A stretch of DNA of 64,000 bases from Lentilactobacillus raoultii (GCF_900411375.1 NZ_LS422984.1:26510-90509); one strand, 5' to 3'. Positions 1-8,887 are shown, counted from the stretch's first letter. The notes: a model not told the origin generated them from the letters alone. Numbers and translations: made by a program.

Positions 1-64
1 TGTTTTCAAGCAGGAAATTAATATTAGCTAGTTTTGAGAGAACGAAGTTCTTTCAGGAAAATAG

Positions 65-181
65 TGTGGTGGCGATAGCCAGAAGGAGACACCTGTTCCC
101 ATGCCGAACACAGCAGTTAAGCTTCTGCACGCCGAGAGTAGTTGGGGGATCGCCCCCTGCCAGGGTAGGACGCTGCCACGC
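65..181 (+). rRNA. rrf: 5S ribosomal RNA
   Basis: The sequence has the 5S layout: complementary ends (TGTGGTGGCGA at the 5' end, CGCTGCCACGC at the 3' end), the conserved block reading CCCATGCCGAACACAG, and about 117 bases. It is followed within 10 bases by a tRNA gene. Bases 1-64 before it are the 23S-5S spacer; no 23S sequence is visible, so the window begins inside an rRNA operon read on the plus strand. Ends are accurate to a few bases. Confidence 0.95.
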
Positions 182-187
182 GATTAT

Positions 188-260
188 TCCGGCATAGCTC
201 AGTTGGTAGAGCACCTGACTGTTAATCAGGTTGTCGACGGTTCGAGCCCGCCTGCCGGAG
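188..260 (+). tRNA. tRNA-Asn(GTT)
   Basis: Acceptor stem TCCGGCA/TGCCGGA, anticodon loop CTGTTAA with anticodon GTT, and a T-arm with GGTTCGAGCC. First tRNA after the 5S gene. CCA is not encoded. Confidence 0.95.
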
Positions 261-273
261 TTATTATTTAACT

Positions 274-364
274 GGAGAGTTGTCCGAGCGGCCGAAGGAG
301 CATCATTGGAAATGATGTAAACGGGTAAAAGCCTGTTTCAAGGGTTCGAATCCCTTACTCTCCG
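274..364 (+). tRNA. tRNA-Ser(GGA)
   Basis: Long class II tRNA (91 bases) with an extended variable arm. Acceptor stem GGAGAGT/ACTCTCC, anticodon GGA in loop TTGGAAA. No encoded CCA. Confidence 0.94.
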
Positions 365-385
365 TAACCGAATAATAAGTTTTAT

Positions 386-457
386 GACCCGTTGGTCAAG
401 TGGTTAAGACACCGCCCTTTCACGGCGGTAACATGGGTTCAAATCCCGTACGGGTCA
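386..457 (+). tRNA. tRNA-Glu(TTC)
   Basis: Acceptor stem GACCCGT/ACGGGTC; anticodon loop CTTTCAC gives anticodon TTC. No encoded CCA. Confidence 0.95.
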
Positions 458-459
458 TT

Positions 460-532
460 GGAGGATTAGCTCAGCTGGGAGAGCATCTGCCTTACAAGCA
501 GGAGGTCACAGGTTCGATCCCTGTATCCTCCA
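460..532 (+). tRNA. tRNA-Val(TAC)
   Basis: Acceptor stem GGAGGAT/ATCCTCC; loop CTTACAA gives anticodon TAC. Only two bases separate it from the preceding tRNA-Glu. No encoded CCA. Confidence 0.95.
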
Positions 533-546
533 TTCCATAACAGCCT

Positions 547-621
547 GGTTCGTTGGTCTAGTTGGTTTAGGACGCCTGCCTGTCACGCAGGAGGTCACGA
601 GTTCGAGTCTCGTACGAACCG
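547..621 (+). tRNA. tRNA-Asp(GTC)
   Basis: Acceptor stem GGTTCGT/ACGAACC; loop CTGTCAC gives anticodon GTC. No encoded CCA. Confidence 0.95.
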
Positions 622-683
622 TTGTTATGTATTTGAAAATTGAATACACAACTTAGTATTATTATCTCTGTTAATGGTGTTAT

Positions 684-756
684 GGCTCGGTAGCTCAGTC
701 GGTAGAGCAATGGATTGAAGCTCCATGTGTCGGCAGTTCGATTCTGTCCCGCGCCA
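684..756 (+). tRNA. tRNA-Phe(GAA)
   Basis: Loop TTGAAGC gives anticodon GAA. Acceptor strands GGCTCGG and CCGCGCC pair except for a T/C mismatch at pair 4-69 (bases 687 and 752). The rest of the cloverleaf is regular. No encoded CCA. A 62-base gap separates it from tRNA-Asp, the longest gap in the array. Confidence 0.93.
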
Positions 757-761
757 TTTAT

Positions 762-844
762 GGAGGGGTAGCGAAGTCTGGCTAAACGCGGCGGACTGTA
801 AATCCGCTCCTTCGGGTTCGGTGGTTCGAATCCACTCCCCTCCA
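762..844 (+). tRNA. tRNA-Tyr(GTA)
   Basis: Class II tRNA with a long variable arm (83 bases). Acceptor stem GGAGGGG/CCCCTCC, anticodon GTA. No encoded CCA. Confidence 0.94.
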
Positions 845-848
845 TCAT

Positions 849-919
849 AGGGATATAGTTTAATGGTAGAACTACGGTCTCCAAAACCGTCGGTGTGGGT
901 TCAACTCCTACTATCCCTG
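849..919 (+). tRNA. tRNA-Trp(CCA)
   Basis: Acceptor stem AGGGATA/TATCCCT; loop CTCCAAA gives anticodon CCA. The 3' CCA end is not encoded. Confidence 0.95.
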
Positions 920-932
920 TTAATAATACTAT

Positions 933-1006
933 GGCGGTAGTGGTGAAGTGGTTAACACATCGGTTTGTGGATCCGACACGCGTGGGTTCGATTCCCACCT
1001 ACCGCC
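933..1006 (+). tRNA. tRNA-His(GTG)
   Basis: Anticodon GTG. The gene encodes the extra G at position -1 (base 933) opposite C73 (base 1006), the histidine identity element. Acceptor stem GCGGTAG/CTACCGC. No encoded CCA. Confidence 0.93.
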
Positions 1007-1013
1007 CTTTGAT

Positions 1014-1085
1014 TGGGTTATAGCCAAGTGGTAAGGCAACAGACTTTGACTCTGTCATGCGCTGGTTCGAATCCAGCTAACCCAG
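1014..1085 (+). tRNA. tRNA-Gln(TTG)
   Basis: Acceptor stem TGGGTTA/TAACCCA, anticodon TTG. No encoded CCA. Confidence 0.95.
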
Positions 1086-1105
1086 TTAGGGTTAGCCAAA
1101 TTTAT

Positions 1106-1176
<71 letters not shown>

Positions 1177-1211
1177 TTACCCATAATTTTATGGCCAATC
1201 ATAATTATTTT

Positions 1212-1297
1212 GCCGGAGTGGCGGAACTGGCAGACGCGCTGGACTCAAAATCCAGTGTCCGTTAAAGGACGTGTGGGTTCGAACCCCACCTCCGGTA
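1212..1297 (+). tRNA. tRNA-Leu(CAA)
   Basis: Class II tRNA (86 bases) with acceptor stem GCCGGAG/CTCCGGT, including a terminal G-T pair. Loop CTCAAAA gives anticodon CAA. Last tRNA of the array; no encoded CCA. Confidence 0.94.
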
Positions 1298-1325
1298 TCA
1301 GAGTAGAATATAGAGTAGTTTTAAA

Positions 1326-1364
1326 AATCAGAAACGTTGATATAACAGCGTTTCTGATTTTTTG
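1326..1364 (+). terminator. Terminator of the rRNA-tRNA operon
   Basis: An 11-bp stem, AATCAGAAACG against CGTTTCTGATT, with a 12-base loop and a following T run, lies 29 bases after tRNA-Leu. Confidence 0.85.
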
Positions 1365-1717
1365 TTATATGGATTTTTGGATAGAGTAGCATACTTTAGC
1401 AAATCTGGGTGGCACAAGGGCTATTTTTACAGCCTTAATTTTGGAACACGTTTTTTGGAACCTCGGATTAGTCAGTGTCAAACTGCTGATCCATATATCT
1501 AATAGTCCTTTCAAATTCTTTATTTTTACCGCCTAAATGATTTCCTCAATTTATAAATGTTCAGTTTCTTATAAAACACCAGGGGTAAGAGAATTATCAT
1601 GACATTTAACATCATTAGAAGTAGCAGTTTAAAATGGCCCTCAGCTTCTTCAATCGAATGATAATGCCGGTAAACAAATAGTATTGAATGTAGCCGTAAA
1701 CGTAATTTCAATAGAAC
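1365..1717. other. Intergenic stretch with no recognisable gene
   Basis: About 350 bases between two terminators. No gene-like reading frame with a ribosome binding site is visible. On the minus strand near 1460-1545 a short open stretch of about 25 codons ends at a stop and reads like the tail of a protein (ending in YMDQQFDTD), but a stop lies just upstream of it. It may be a relic of a lost gene; its family is not recognised. Confidence 0.4.
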
Positions 1718-1765
1718 AAAAAAAGACACATCTCCTCAAAAATATTGGAAATAGTGTCTTTTTTA
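1718..1765 (-). terminator. Terminator of the glutamine transporter operon
   Basis: The inverted repeat AAAAAGACAC / GTGTCTTTTT lies just past the stop codon of the ATP-binding subunit gene. T runs flank it on both strands, so it could act in both directions. Confidence 0.8.
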
Positions 1766-1769
1766 ACGA

Positions 1770-2507
1770 TTAAACGTTTAAAATCTTATTTAAGAAGTCT
1801 TGTAATCGTTCATTTTTAGGATGTTCAAAGATTTGGTCTGGGGTTCCTTGTTCCAGAATCTGACCGTCATCCACAAATACTACTCGATCGGCAACTTCTT
1901 TAGCAAATCCCATTTCATGAGTGACCACAATCATCGTCATACCTTTTTTAGCAAGATCTTTCATGACTTCAAGTACGTCACCAACCATTTCAGGATCCAA
2001 AGCTGAGGTTGGTTCGTCAAACAACATGATGTCGGGATTCATTGCTAAAGCGCGGGCAATTGCTACCCGTTGTTGTTGTCCGCCAGATAGGGACTGAACT
2101 CTGGCATCGAATTTTTCTTCCAGACCAACCATTTCTAGTAACTGCTTAGCCTGTTTCGAAGCTTGTTCTTTAGACGCTTTTTTTAATTCAACTGGTGCCA
2201 ACATAATATTTTCGCCAACTGTTAGGTTATTAAATAAATTAAAATGCTGGAAGACCATGCCAATATTTTCACGAACTGTGTTAATATTGGCGTCTTTATT
2301 TGCAATATCGACGTCGTCAATGATGATTGATCCGGATGTAGGTTCTTCTAACTTATTTAACGTTCGAAGCAACGTACTTTTTCCAGATCCGGATGGGCCA
2401 ATGATGACCACTACTTCGTTATTTTTAACCGTTAAGTTAATTCCTTTCAGCACTTCATTGGTGCCAAAGGTTTTGACTAAATTGGTTACTTTAACTTTGT
2501 CACTCAT
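1770..2507 (-). CDS. glnQ: Glutamine-type amino acid ABC transporter, ATP-binding subunit
   Basis: A 245-residue ABC ATPase that energises uptake of a polar amino acid (glutamine/glutamate family) at the inner face of the membrane. Visible motifs: Walker [10 protein letters not shown] (about residues 37-45), Q-loop GMVFQHF, signature LSGGQQQR, Walker [13 protein letters not shown] and the switch histidine in VTHEMGF. Length is normal for GlnQ/HisP-type subunits. Its ATG overlaps the stop of the upstream permease gene by four bases (ATGA), so the two are translationally coupled. In Lactococcus the same architecture (GlnPQ) imports glutamine; the exact substrate here is inferred from that. Confidence 0.93.
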   Translation of the reverse strand: MSDKVKVTNLVKTFGTNEVLKGINLTVKNNEVVVIIGPSGSGKSTLLRTLNKLEEPTSGSIIIDDVDIANKDANINTVRENIGMVFQHFNLFNNLTVGENIMLAPVELKKASKEQASKQAKQLLEMVGLEEKFDARVQSLSGGQQQRVAIARALAMNPDIMLFDEPTSALDPEMVGDVLEVMKDLAKKGMTMIVVTHEMGFAKEVADRVVFVDDGQILEQGTPDQIFEHPKNERLQDFLNKILNV

Positions 2508-4651
2508 ACGTTTGTTCTCCTTTGTACCCAGTTAGAAAGCCAAGTTAACAGGGTAATAATGATTAAATACATTAAGGCAACAATTGTCCAAACTTTGAAT
2601 CCTTCAAGGTTTCTGGCAATAATAATTTTACCGGTTTGGGTTAGTTCAAGTAAGCCGATGATCGAAAGGATTGAAGTATCCTTTAACGTAATAATGAATT
2701 GGTTGATAAACGATGGGATCATGATTCTGATACCTTGTGGCAAAATCACTTTACGCATTGATTTCCCAAACGGCAACCCCAGACTGCGGGCAGCTTCCAT
2801 CTGGCCCGGATCAACCGCTTGAATACCGCCCTTAACAAAAGCTGCAATATAAGCGCCTTCGTTAAAGGTCAAGGTGATGACACCAGCAACAAAAGCTGGA
2901 ATCTTTTCGCCAGTTAAACTTGGAATTCCTGTATAGATAAACAGTGCCAAGACCAGCAATGGCATTCCTCTAAAGAGATAGATCAAGACGCTTGAAAGCC
3001 AGTTAGAGAATTTATTTGGGACAACCCCCAGCAAGCCGACAACGATTCCGAAAATAGTTGCAAAAAAGATTGAAACGATTGTCAGCCAGAGCGTTTCCTT
3101 TAGACCGGAAAGTAGGGCGCCTTTGTTTTGTTTGATTAAGCCAATAAAACTGCGGTCCTCGCTATTACTTGATGCTGTTTTTACGGCCGCCTCTGAGCCG
3201 CCTGTTCCCAGGTACTTAGCCTTAATATCATCATAGGTCCCACTAGCCTTTAAATCCTTAAGGCCGCTGTTAAACGCACGTAAGAGAGCCTGATTATGGC
3301 CCCTTTTAACTGCAAACCCATATGGTGCACTTTCGGCAGGCTTAGTTGCAATTTTCAATTTAGTACCTTGTTTAATTGCATACTGCATAACTGGATGGTC
3401 TTCAAAGCAGGCTGCCGAGTTTCCGGTTACAACATCCTGATACATATTGTTTGAATCATCAAATGTCGTAACTGTAAAACCATATTTCTTTTTGAGGCTG
3501 TTTGCGTAATCCGCACCCGCAGTCCCGGTTTTAACTGCTACTTTTTTCCCCTTTAATTGGGATAAACTTTTAATTTTACTATTCTTACTTACTGCCATGA
3601 CCACGCCTGACGTGAAATAGGGGCTTGAAAAGTCAAATTGCGATTTCCGAGCTTTGGTAATTGACATGCCGGCAATCACGCCGTCAATTTGACCGGATTC
3701 GACTGCTTGAACCGCTGCGTTAAAGCCGAGTGGTTTGATTTTAACTTTAAAACCCTGCTCAGCGGCAATTGATCGAATTAAGTCCATGTCAATACCGACG
3801 TATTTGTTATGCTTATTCGCGAATTCGAAAGGTGGAAAAGTGACATCAGTCCCAATTGTAAAAGTTTTTCCCTTAACGGCACGGTTTGTTTGATTGCCGA
3901 GGTATTTACCAACAATTTTGTCATAGGTTCCGTTAGCCTTGATCTTTTTAAGGCCGGCATTAAATTTAGAAATTAATGCCTTGTGGGTGCCTTTTTTAAC
4001 CGCAAATCCATACCAACCTGTGTTGGCGGGTTTGCTGACAATTTTTAATTTAAGCCCTTTTTTGATCCCATACTGCATAACAGGTTGGTCTTCAAAGCAG
4101 GCAACCGAATTGCCAGTGGTGACATCCTGATACATATTATCAGAATCATCAAACGTAACCGTTTTAAAACCATACTTTTTCTTGATACTATTTGCGTAGT
4201 CAGCCGCTGCAGTTCCTGTCTTTAAAGCAACTCGCTTACCTTTTAACTGTTTAAAACTTGAAATATGACTATTTTTGGCAACAGCCATCACTACCCCAGT
4301 TTTGTAATAGGGTGTCCCAAAGTCGAACTTAGCTTGTCGCTCAGGCGTTATTGTCATTCCGGCAATGACACCATCTTCTTGACCGGATTGAACCGATTGA
4401 ACGGCTGCATTAAAGCCAACTGGTTTAATATGAACTTTAAAACCTTCTTCTTTGGCAATCGCGTTCATAATATCAATATCGATACCAACGTATTGATTAT
4501 GCTTATTTGCAAACTCAAAAGGTGGGTAAGTCACATCTGTTCCAATTTGATACGTTTTGGCATGGCTAACGGTACTAAAGAAGCCAAGGCATGCCAGAAA
4601 AACCAGCAAAAAAGCAGCCCAGCCAAGGCGTTTTGACAATTTGTGAATCAT
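2504..4651 (-). CDS. glnP: Fused tandem substrate-binding/permease protein of glutamine-type ABC transporter
   Basis: A 715-residue fusion. An N-terminal signal/anchor segment (residues 1-31) is followed by two tandem periplasmic-binding-protein domains (about 33-257 and 263-487), each beginning with IGTDVT and [10 protein letters not shown], so they arose by duplication. A C-terminal permease domain (about 510-715) has several membrane segments and an EAA-type loop ([13 protein letters not shown]) that contacts GlnQ. This is the layout of lactococcal GlnP (about 713 residues), where the two binding domains capture glutamine and glutamate/asparagine with different affinity. The start is supported by AGGAGG seven bases upstream. 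It is the first gene of a two-gene operon with glnQ. Confidence 0.93.
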   Translation of the reverse strand: MIHKLSKRLGWAAFLLVFLACLGFFSTVSHAKTYQIGTDVTYPPFEFANKHNQYVGIDIDIMNAIAKEEGFKVHIKPVGFNAAVQSVQSGQEDGVIAGMTITPERQAKFDFGTPYYKTGVVMAVAKNSHISSFKQLKGKRVALKTGTAAADYANSIKKKYGFKTVTFDDSDNMYQDVTTGNSVACFEDQPVMQYGIKKGLKLKIVSKPANTGWYGFAVKKGTHKALISKFNAGLKKIKANGTYDKIVGKYLGNQTNRAVKGKTFTIGTDVTFPPFEFANKHNKYVGIDMDLIRSIAAEQGFKVKIKPLGFNAAVQAVESGQIDGVIAGMSITKARKSQFDFSSPYFTSGVVMAVSKNSKIKSLSQLKGKKVAVKTGTAGADYANSLKKKYGFTVTTFDDSNNMYQDVVTGNSAACFEDHPVMQYAIKQGTKLKIATKPAESAPYGFAVKRGHNQALLRAFNSGLKDLKASGTYDDIKAKYLGTGGSEAAVKTASSNSEDRSFIGLIKQNKGALLSGLKETLWLTIVSIFFATIFGIVVGLLGVVPNKFSNWLSSVLIYLFRGMPLLVLALFIYTGIPSLTGEKIPAFVAGVITLTFNEGAYIAAFVKGGIQAVDPGQMEAARSLGLPFGKSMRKVILPQGIRIMIPSFINQFIITLKDTSILSIIGLLELTQTGKIIIARNLEGFKVWTIVALMYLIIITLLTWLSNWVQRRTNV

Positions 4652-4996
4652 GATATTCCTCCTACACGTATGTAATAAAATATAACATATAATAATGAGA
4701 CTATTCTAGCAGAAATTAAACTGATTGTATAGCGTCAGTCACCAATTCGCGTAAAGAACTAGATAATCACTTGACAGCAGTTAGGTACCTAAGCGATGGC
4801 CAACAATGGATAACCTAAGGTGGACAGCTTCTTTAATAATTAATAAAACATTAAAATCGCATTGACAATTGTGGTGGTGTTACTCATAATTGGGGTTAAA
4901 ATGTCTCAATCATTTAATGTGATAATTAAAGCCAGTGTTTAAATGGAGTGAAATCTTACATAACAAGATTGGCGAATTGATGATTAAAACAGCTAG
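4652..4996. promoter_or_regulatory. Divergent intergenic region with a strong plus-strand promoter
   Basis: This region separates the transporter operon (minus) from the aminotransferase (plus). A near-consensus sigma-A promoter for the plus strand is visible: TTGACA at 4862-4867, a 17-base spacer, CATAAT at 4885-4890. That leaves a leader of about 115 bases before the aminotransferase start. No equally clear promoter is seen for the transporter, though AT-rich sequence near 4680-4720 would fit. Confidence 0.65.
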
Positions 4997-5011
4997 TTGG
5001 AGGCGCATAAT

Positions 5012-6181
5012 TTGAAATTTCCAGAATCTGATGTGTTACAAGGATTGCCAAAACAATTTTTTGCAAACTTGGTTAAAAAAGTGAATGCTAAAGTAGCTAC
5101 CGGTGCTGATGTAATTAATTTAGGTCAAGGGAATCCGGATCAGCCCACACCTGAATTTATTGTTAAGTCAATGCAGGAACAAACGGCGATTCCTAAAAAT
5201 CATAAGTATTCTCAATTCCGCGGCGATCCGGAACTGAAGAAAGCGGCTGCCGAATTTTATAAACGCCAATATGGCGTCGAACTGGATCCGGAGAAGGAAA
5301 TTGCAATCCTAGGAGGATCAAAAATCGGCTTGGTAGAGCTGCCCTTTGCAATTTTAAATCCTGGTGATACGATGTTACTGCCGGACCCAGGATATCCTGA
5401 TTATTTATCTGGTGTCGCTTTGGCTAAAGTGAAACTTTCATTGATGAGATTAAAAGAAAAAAATGATTTTATGCCGGATTATGCTGAGCTGGACAGCGAT
5501 ACGGTTGCTAAAGCAAAGTTAATGTATCTAAACTACCCCAATAATCCAACCGGTGCAGTTGCGACACCAGCGTTCTTCAAAAAAACAGTCGACTTTGCCA
5601 AAGCAAACCAAATCGGTGTGGTCCATGATTTTGCGTATGGGGCCATTGGTTTTGATCATCAAAAGCCGATTAGTTTCTTACAAACACCTGGGGCAAAGGA
5701 AGTTGGCATTGAAACGTATACTTTTTCTAAGTCGTATAATATGGCAGGTTGGCGGATTGGTTTTGCTGCGGGGAATGCTGATATGATTGAAGCAATTAAT
5801 TTACTTCAGGATCATTTATTCGTGAGCGTTTTTCCAGCAATGCAAAAAGCGGCTATTACAGCCTTAAATAGTGATCAACAAACGGTTAAAGAACTAGTCG
5901 CATTATATGAAAAACGACGGAATCAATTTTTCTCAGCGGCACGCGCAATCGGATGGGAACCTTATCATTCAGGCGGTTCTTTTTATGCATGGATGCCGGT
6001 TCCAGAGGGTTATACCAGTGAAGCATTCGCTGATTTATTGTTAGATAAAGCAGCAGTTGCTGTTGCACCTGGAAATGGTTTTGGTGAAGGTGGAGAAGGC
6101 TTTGTCCGGGTAGGGCTGTTGATTGATGAACCAAGGTTTACGGAAGCTTGTCAGCGAATTAAGAAATTGAATTTATTTTAA
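5012..6181 (+). CDS. Class I/II PLP-dependent aminotransferase, MtnE-like
   Basis: A 389-residue fold-type I aminotransferase that swaps an amino group between an amino acid and a 2-oxo acid in the cytosol. It shows NLGQGNPDQPTP near the N-terminus, NYPNNPTGA, and the PLP-binding lysine in SKSYNMAGWR (about Lys240), then an arginine in FVRVGLL that binds the substrate carboxylate. From memory it closely resembles the Bacillus methionine-salvage transaminase MtnE (YkrV), but no other salvage gene is nearby, so the substrate is open. The start is taken as TTG at 5012 because TTGGAGG lies eight bases before it; a longer frame from 4997 would begin inside that ribosome binding site. A strong promoter precedes it. 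Confidence 0.85.
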   Translation: MKFPESDVLQGLPKQFFANLVKKVNAKVATGADVINLGQGNPDQPTPEFIVKSMQEQTAIPKNHKYSQFRGDPELKKAAAEFYKRQYGVELDPEKEIAILGGSKIGLVELPFAILNPGDTMLLPDPGYPDYLSGVALAKVKLSLMRLKEKNDFMPDYAELDSDTVAKAKLMYLNYPNNPTGAVATPAFFKKTVDFAKANQIGVVHDFAYGAIGFDHQKPISFLQTPGAKEVGIETYTFSKSYNMAGWRIGFAAGNADMIEAINLLQDHLFVSVFPAMQKAAITALNSDQQTVKELVALYEKRRNQFFSAARAIGWEPYHSGGSFYAWMPVPEGYTSEAFADLLLDKAAVAVAPGNGFGEGGEGFVRVGLLIDEPRFTEACQRIKKLNLF

Positions 6182-6192
6182 ATTAATCAAAA

Positions 6193-6236
6193 TAAGGATC
6201 AGTGATCGGCTTTTTCAGCTTATCCTGATCCTTTTA
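6193..6236 (+). terminator. Terminator after aminotransferase gene
   Basis: AAGGATCAG / CTGATCCTT hairpin followed by TTAATTT, located between two convergent genes. Confidence 0.75.
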
Positions 6237-6238
6237 AT

Positions 6239-7168
6239 TTACCAATAACCCAGTAGCTGAGTTAATTTCGCACGGTCTAAGTCACGCTGCGAGATCCTGG
6301 CTGTTTCGGTTCCATCCAATCCGGTTGAGGATCGTTGAACTGGTTTTTCCCAAAGATATTTGGTGATAAGATTCCCATTGCTGGTTGGTGCATACATTAA
6401 ATCTGCTTGATAGGCTGTGTGATCCAATCCTAACGTGTGACCAAGTTCATGGGCCATAACACCCGTCCAATATCGCTTAATCGTCATTTGAGAAGCTAAT
6501 GCTGGTTTCAAATAAGCTGTTGGGTATTTTGGATCAGTAAAATGTCTTTCATTGATCAAGATCTTTTGACCGTTATATAAACCATCCCAATTATTACTAG
6601 CAGCTTGGGCAAATTTGATTGGTAAAGTTGCCGTTTGATGGTTACCAAGTTTAAAAACTTTGGTCTTTAAAGCAAAGTTCCACTTATTGATAGCGATTTT
6701 GGCAATGGGCTTTAGTGTTTTGGAAGGGACATCGATAATTGCTGTGTGCGATTTGAACATAGATTTAGGTGAAAAATGAAAGACGTTATAGGAAGTATCC
6801 AACAAATTTTCTTTGGTGCGATAATCTCGCTGACTCAAAGAACGAATGGGCATTGTGGGATTCATATCCGGCGCGTGGTTAATCAGCCCTTGAATTGTTT
6901 GTTTTGAGTGCGATTTTTTTGTTAAGTAATGTGGGGAAAAATCTGAATCATCAGTGTCTGACTTGTTGTCGTTTAATTGATGAATAGATGAAAGCAGGTT
7001 CTTAGTAGATGTCAGTTGTGAAGTTGGACTTCTCATAGGATTTAACTGTTTAGGTGCCCATTTATGATTGGCTGCAGCAGTGATGGACGTTGAAAAAAGC
7101 AATGTGGTGCTAACTGCAATTAAAACCACTCGACATAAATATACTAAATGATGTTTAGAAAACTGCAT
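6239..7168 (-). CDS. Secreted matrixin-like zinc metalloprotease
   Basis: A 309-residue secreted protein. A basic start, hydrophobic core and small residues before ANHKW (about residue 34) form a signal peptide. The last third carries the extended zinc motif HELGHTLGLDH at about residues 240-250, followed by a candidate Met-turn DLMYAP, as in the metzincin/matrixin superfamily. It should therefore be a zinc-dependent endopeptidase acting at the cell surface or outside; the substrate is unknown. Residues 35-130 are low-complexity and polar and may be a propeptide. Its 3' end meets the aminotransferase terminator. Transcribed alone. Confidence 0.85.
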   Translation of the reverse strand: MQFSKHHLVYLCRVVLIAVSTTLLFSTSITAAANHKWAPKQLNPMRSPTSQLTSTKNLLSSIHQLNDNKSDTDDSDFSPHYLTKKSHSKQTIQGLINHAPDMNPTMPIRSLSQRDYRTKENLLDTSYNVFHFSPKSMFKSHTAIIDVPSKTLKPIAKIAINKWNFALKTKVFKLGNHQTATLPIKFAQAASNNWDGLYNGQKILINERHFTDPKYPTAYLKPALASQMTIKRYWTGVMAHELGHTLGLDHTAYQADLMYAPTSNGNLITKYLWEKPVQRSSTGLDGTETARISQRDLDRAKLTQLLGYW

Positions 7169-7363
7169 GGGAAGAAATTCCTTTCAGTAAAGAATTGGAT
7201 ATCAATTATGGTTAATATAACACATCCTGTTGAGAGTCATTGAAATAATGATCATAAAAATAAGTTAAAAGTGGACACTTACCCATTTTTGAGGTGAGTC
7301 ACTATCACGTCGTAAGGGAACACCCAAGTCATCAAGGCGACTATTAAGGTTTATTTGGTGAAA

Positions 7364-7403
7364 CAAAAAACACTGGTCTTCATTTTTTACCAGTGCTTTT
7401 TGT
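7364..7403 (-). terminator. Terminator of the hydratase operon
   Basis: CACTGGT / ACCAGTG hairpin with A/T runs on both sides, just downstream of the hydratase-family gene. The stretch 7169-7363 between it and the metalloprotease shows no gene. Confidence 0.75.
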
Positions 7404-7434
7404 TGATGTTATTTTTAAAGTAATCTAAGTAGCG

Positions 7435-8253
7435 TTAGTCTTTTGACACGTTTAGGAAAACAGCGCCAAGCCCTTGATCAAAGGTCGCTTTCCACTCGCC
7501 ATCTGTTAAGGATTCAGGTAACAGGAAAGTGCCACTGGAAACTCGTTGACCAGCTTGTAGTGGCTGACCTTGATCTTCAAGCTTCTTAACCAGCCATTGC
7601 AAGGAATTTAATGGATTGCCAAGAACTTCAGAGGAGGCACCATCTTTTAATTTCTTGCCGTTATGGAAAAGCTGACACTTAACATTTGCTAACGCCTCAA
7701 CGGAATCAAATAGCTGAGAGGCCTCAACTTCCTGACCGTAAACGACAAACCCACCAACTGCCGCATCTGCCATCACCATGTATTTGGAAAGGCTTGGGAA
7801 CCAATCACTAAATCGTGAATCAGGGACTTCAACGGCAGGAGCAACCTTCGTTTTTTTAAGGAGATCTTCCAGCGAATCATGGCTGCTAAGTGGTTCTTTG
7901 GCTGTAAAAAGCATCTCAACTTCTGCCAGTGGCTCCATCAAACTTGAACGATGTAAGGTAACGGGAGATTGGACGAAGTGACTCTCAACCTGGGCACCGT
8001 AAAGCGGAGAGTCCGAATCAAACATGTCTTGGGTTTGCTTACTGGTAAGCGATACTTTATAACCACCGACGGCTTCTTCTTTGAGCTCAGTTAACCGTTT
8101 TTGGACTCGATAGGCCGTTTGCTCATCAGTCACGACATCTTTCCAATCAGCCTCTTTTAATGGCTGGTGTGATTGATAAGCGTGAAATAGTTTCTCTGCA
8201 AATTCATTTTCCTTAGCTGATAATGTCATTGTTGCTTGTTTTTGTGTTTCCAT
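7435..8253 (-). CDS. 2-keto-4-pentenoate hydratase/FAH-superfamily protein
   Basis: A 272-residue protein of the MhpD-like 2-oxopent-4-enoate hydratase group of the fumarylacetoacetase fold. Recognisable are GGYKVSLTSKQTQ near residue 65, EPLAEVEM (acidic metal ligands), and APAVEVPDSRF, the usual core of these divalent-metal lyases and decarboxylases. In other bacteria such enzymes act on 2-oxo-enoic acids; lactobacilli lack the aromatic degradation pathway, so the real substrate is unknown. The start is the ATG at 8253 because GGAGG lies eight bases upstream; a frame from 8268 would overlap that site. It follows a small ORF and a T-box leader, so its expression is probably tied to uncharged tRNA. 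Confidence 0.8.
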   Translation of the reverse strand: METQKQATMTLSAKENEFAEKLFHAYQSHQPLKEADWKDVVTDEQTAYRVQKRLTELKEEAVGGYKVSLTSKQTQDMFDSDSPLYGAQVESHFVQSPVTLHRSSLMEPLAEVEMLFTAKEPLSSHDSLEDLLKKTKVAPAVEVPDSRFSDWFPSLSKYMVMADAAVGGFVVYGQEVEASQLFDSVEALANVKCQLFHNGKKLKDGASSEVLGNPLNSLQWLVKKLEDQGQPLQAGQRVSSGTFLLPESLTDGEWKATFDQGLGAVFLNVSKD

Positions 8254-8276
8254 AAGCGTGACCTCCATAAATTTAG

Positions 8277-8501
8277 TTAATTTTGATTGTCCCCGCCTAT
8301 TACTAATTGTGAGGACAAATATGTGTGATGAAATATGTGTTGGGATGAAACTATGAATGAAACTATGTCAAATTTGAAACTAATATGTGTTAAAAACGAT
8401 GATGCATTATGTCGTAATAATTTTAAAAAGCTCACCAACTCTGACTGACTAATCTGAATCTGACCCGGATTATCGTTAGAGCTGTTAATGTCCGATTTCA
8501 T
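8277..8501 (-). CDS. Small ORF between T-box leader and hydratase, function unknown
   Basis: A possible 74-residue product starting at an ATG preceded by AAAGGTGGTGAGG, a strong ribosome binding site. It is the first frame after the T-box terminator and stops 23 bases before the hydratase start, so it would be the first gene of that operon. The N-terminal half is polar; the C-terminal half is encoded by degenerate repeats of CATAGTTTCAT/CACATATTTCAT-type units and looks non-globular. No family is recognised. It could be a real small protein, a leader peptide, or the remains of the original T-box-controlled gene. Confidence 0.4.
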   Translation of the reverse strand: MKSDINSSNDNPGQIQISQSELVSFLKLLRHNASSFLTHISFKFDIVSFIVSSQHIFHHTYLSSQLVIGGDNQN

Positions 8502-8544
8502 ATGTCCTCACCACCTTTAAAATAAAATTTTTCATTAGAAACTA

Positions 8545-8795
8545 ACAAAAAGCGCCCCTTAACTGTCAACTAACTGACAATTAAAGGGCGCTTTTGCGCG
8601 GTACCACCTTATTTTCATAACCTTATTACTAAGGCTATCTTAAACGTACGGTAAAAAATACGATACGCTGACACAATAATGGGTGTTCCCAACGTAACCT
8701 ACTGAAACTTTTGGCTACATAGCTCAGAGATGATAATCATTCAATAACGTAAATTGCTTTTCACCGACCAGCAACTCTCTGATTACAATTAATAA
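8545..8795 (-). promoter_or_regulatory. T-box riboswitch leader
   Basis: Read on the minus strand, this leader contains the conserved T-box AAGGTGGTACCGCGC (8610-8596), which pairs with the acceptor end of an uncharged tRNA. It is followed directly by a rho-independent terminator, AAAAGCGCCC...GGGGCGCTTTT (8594-8547). Upstream is a stem I with paired TCAGAGA and TCTCTGA strands and a hairpin TTGCT...AGCAA. By position, the specifier triplet may be ATC (8734-8732, isoleucine), followed by the usual A, but this is tentative. It should allow read-through into the small ORF and hydratase gene when the cognate tRNA is uncharged. Confidence 0.88.
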
Positions 8796-8887
8796 ATGAT
8801 GCTTCTCTTCAACGCTTTTTCTAATGTGAATTTAATGATTGTCATTAATTTACACCCAGTTTTTCATAATGTCAAGGTCGTTTTGAG

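Noticed and set aside
567-998. 143-codon minus-strand frame
   Set aside because: It lies wholly over tRNA-Asp to tRNA-His genes and has no ribosome binding site.
1526-1729. 67-codon minus-strand frame with hydrophobic middle
   Set aside because: No ribosome binding site, and its start overlaps the transporter terminator; composition fits AT-rich non-coding DNA.
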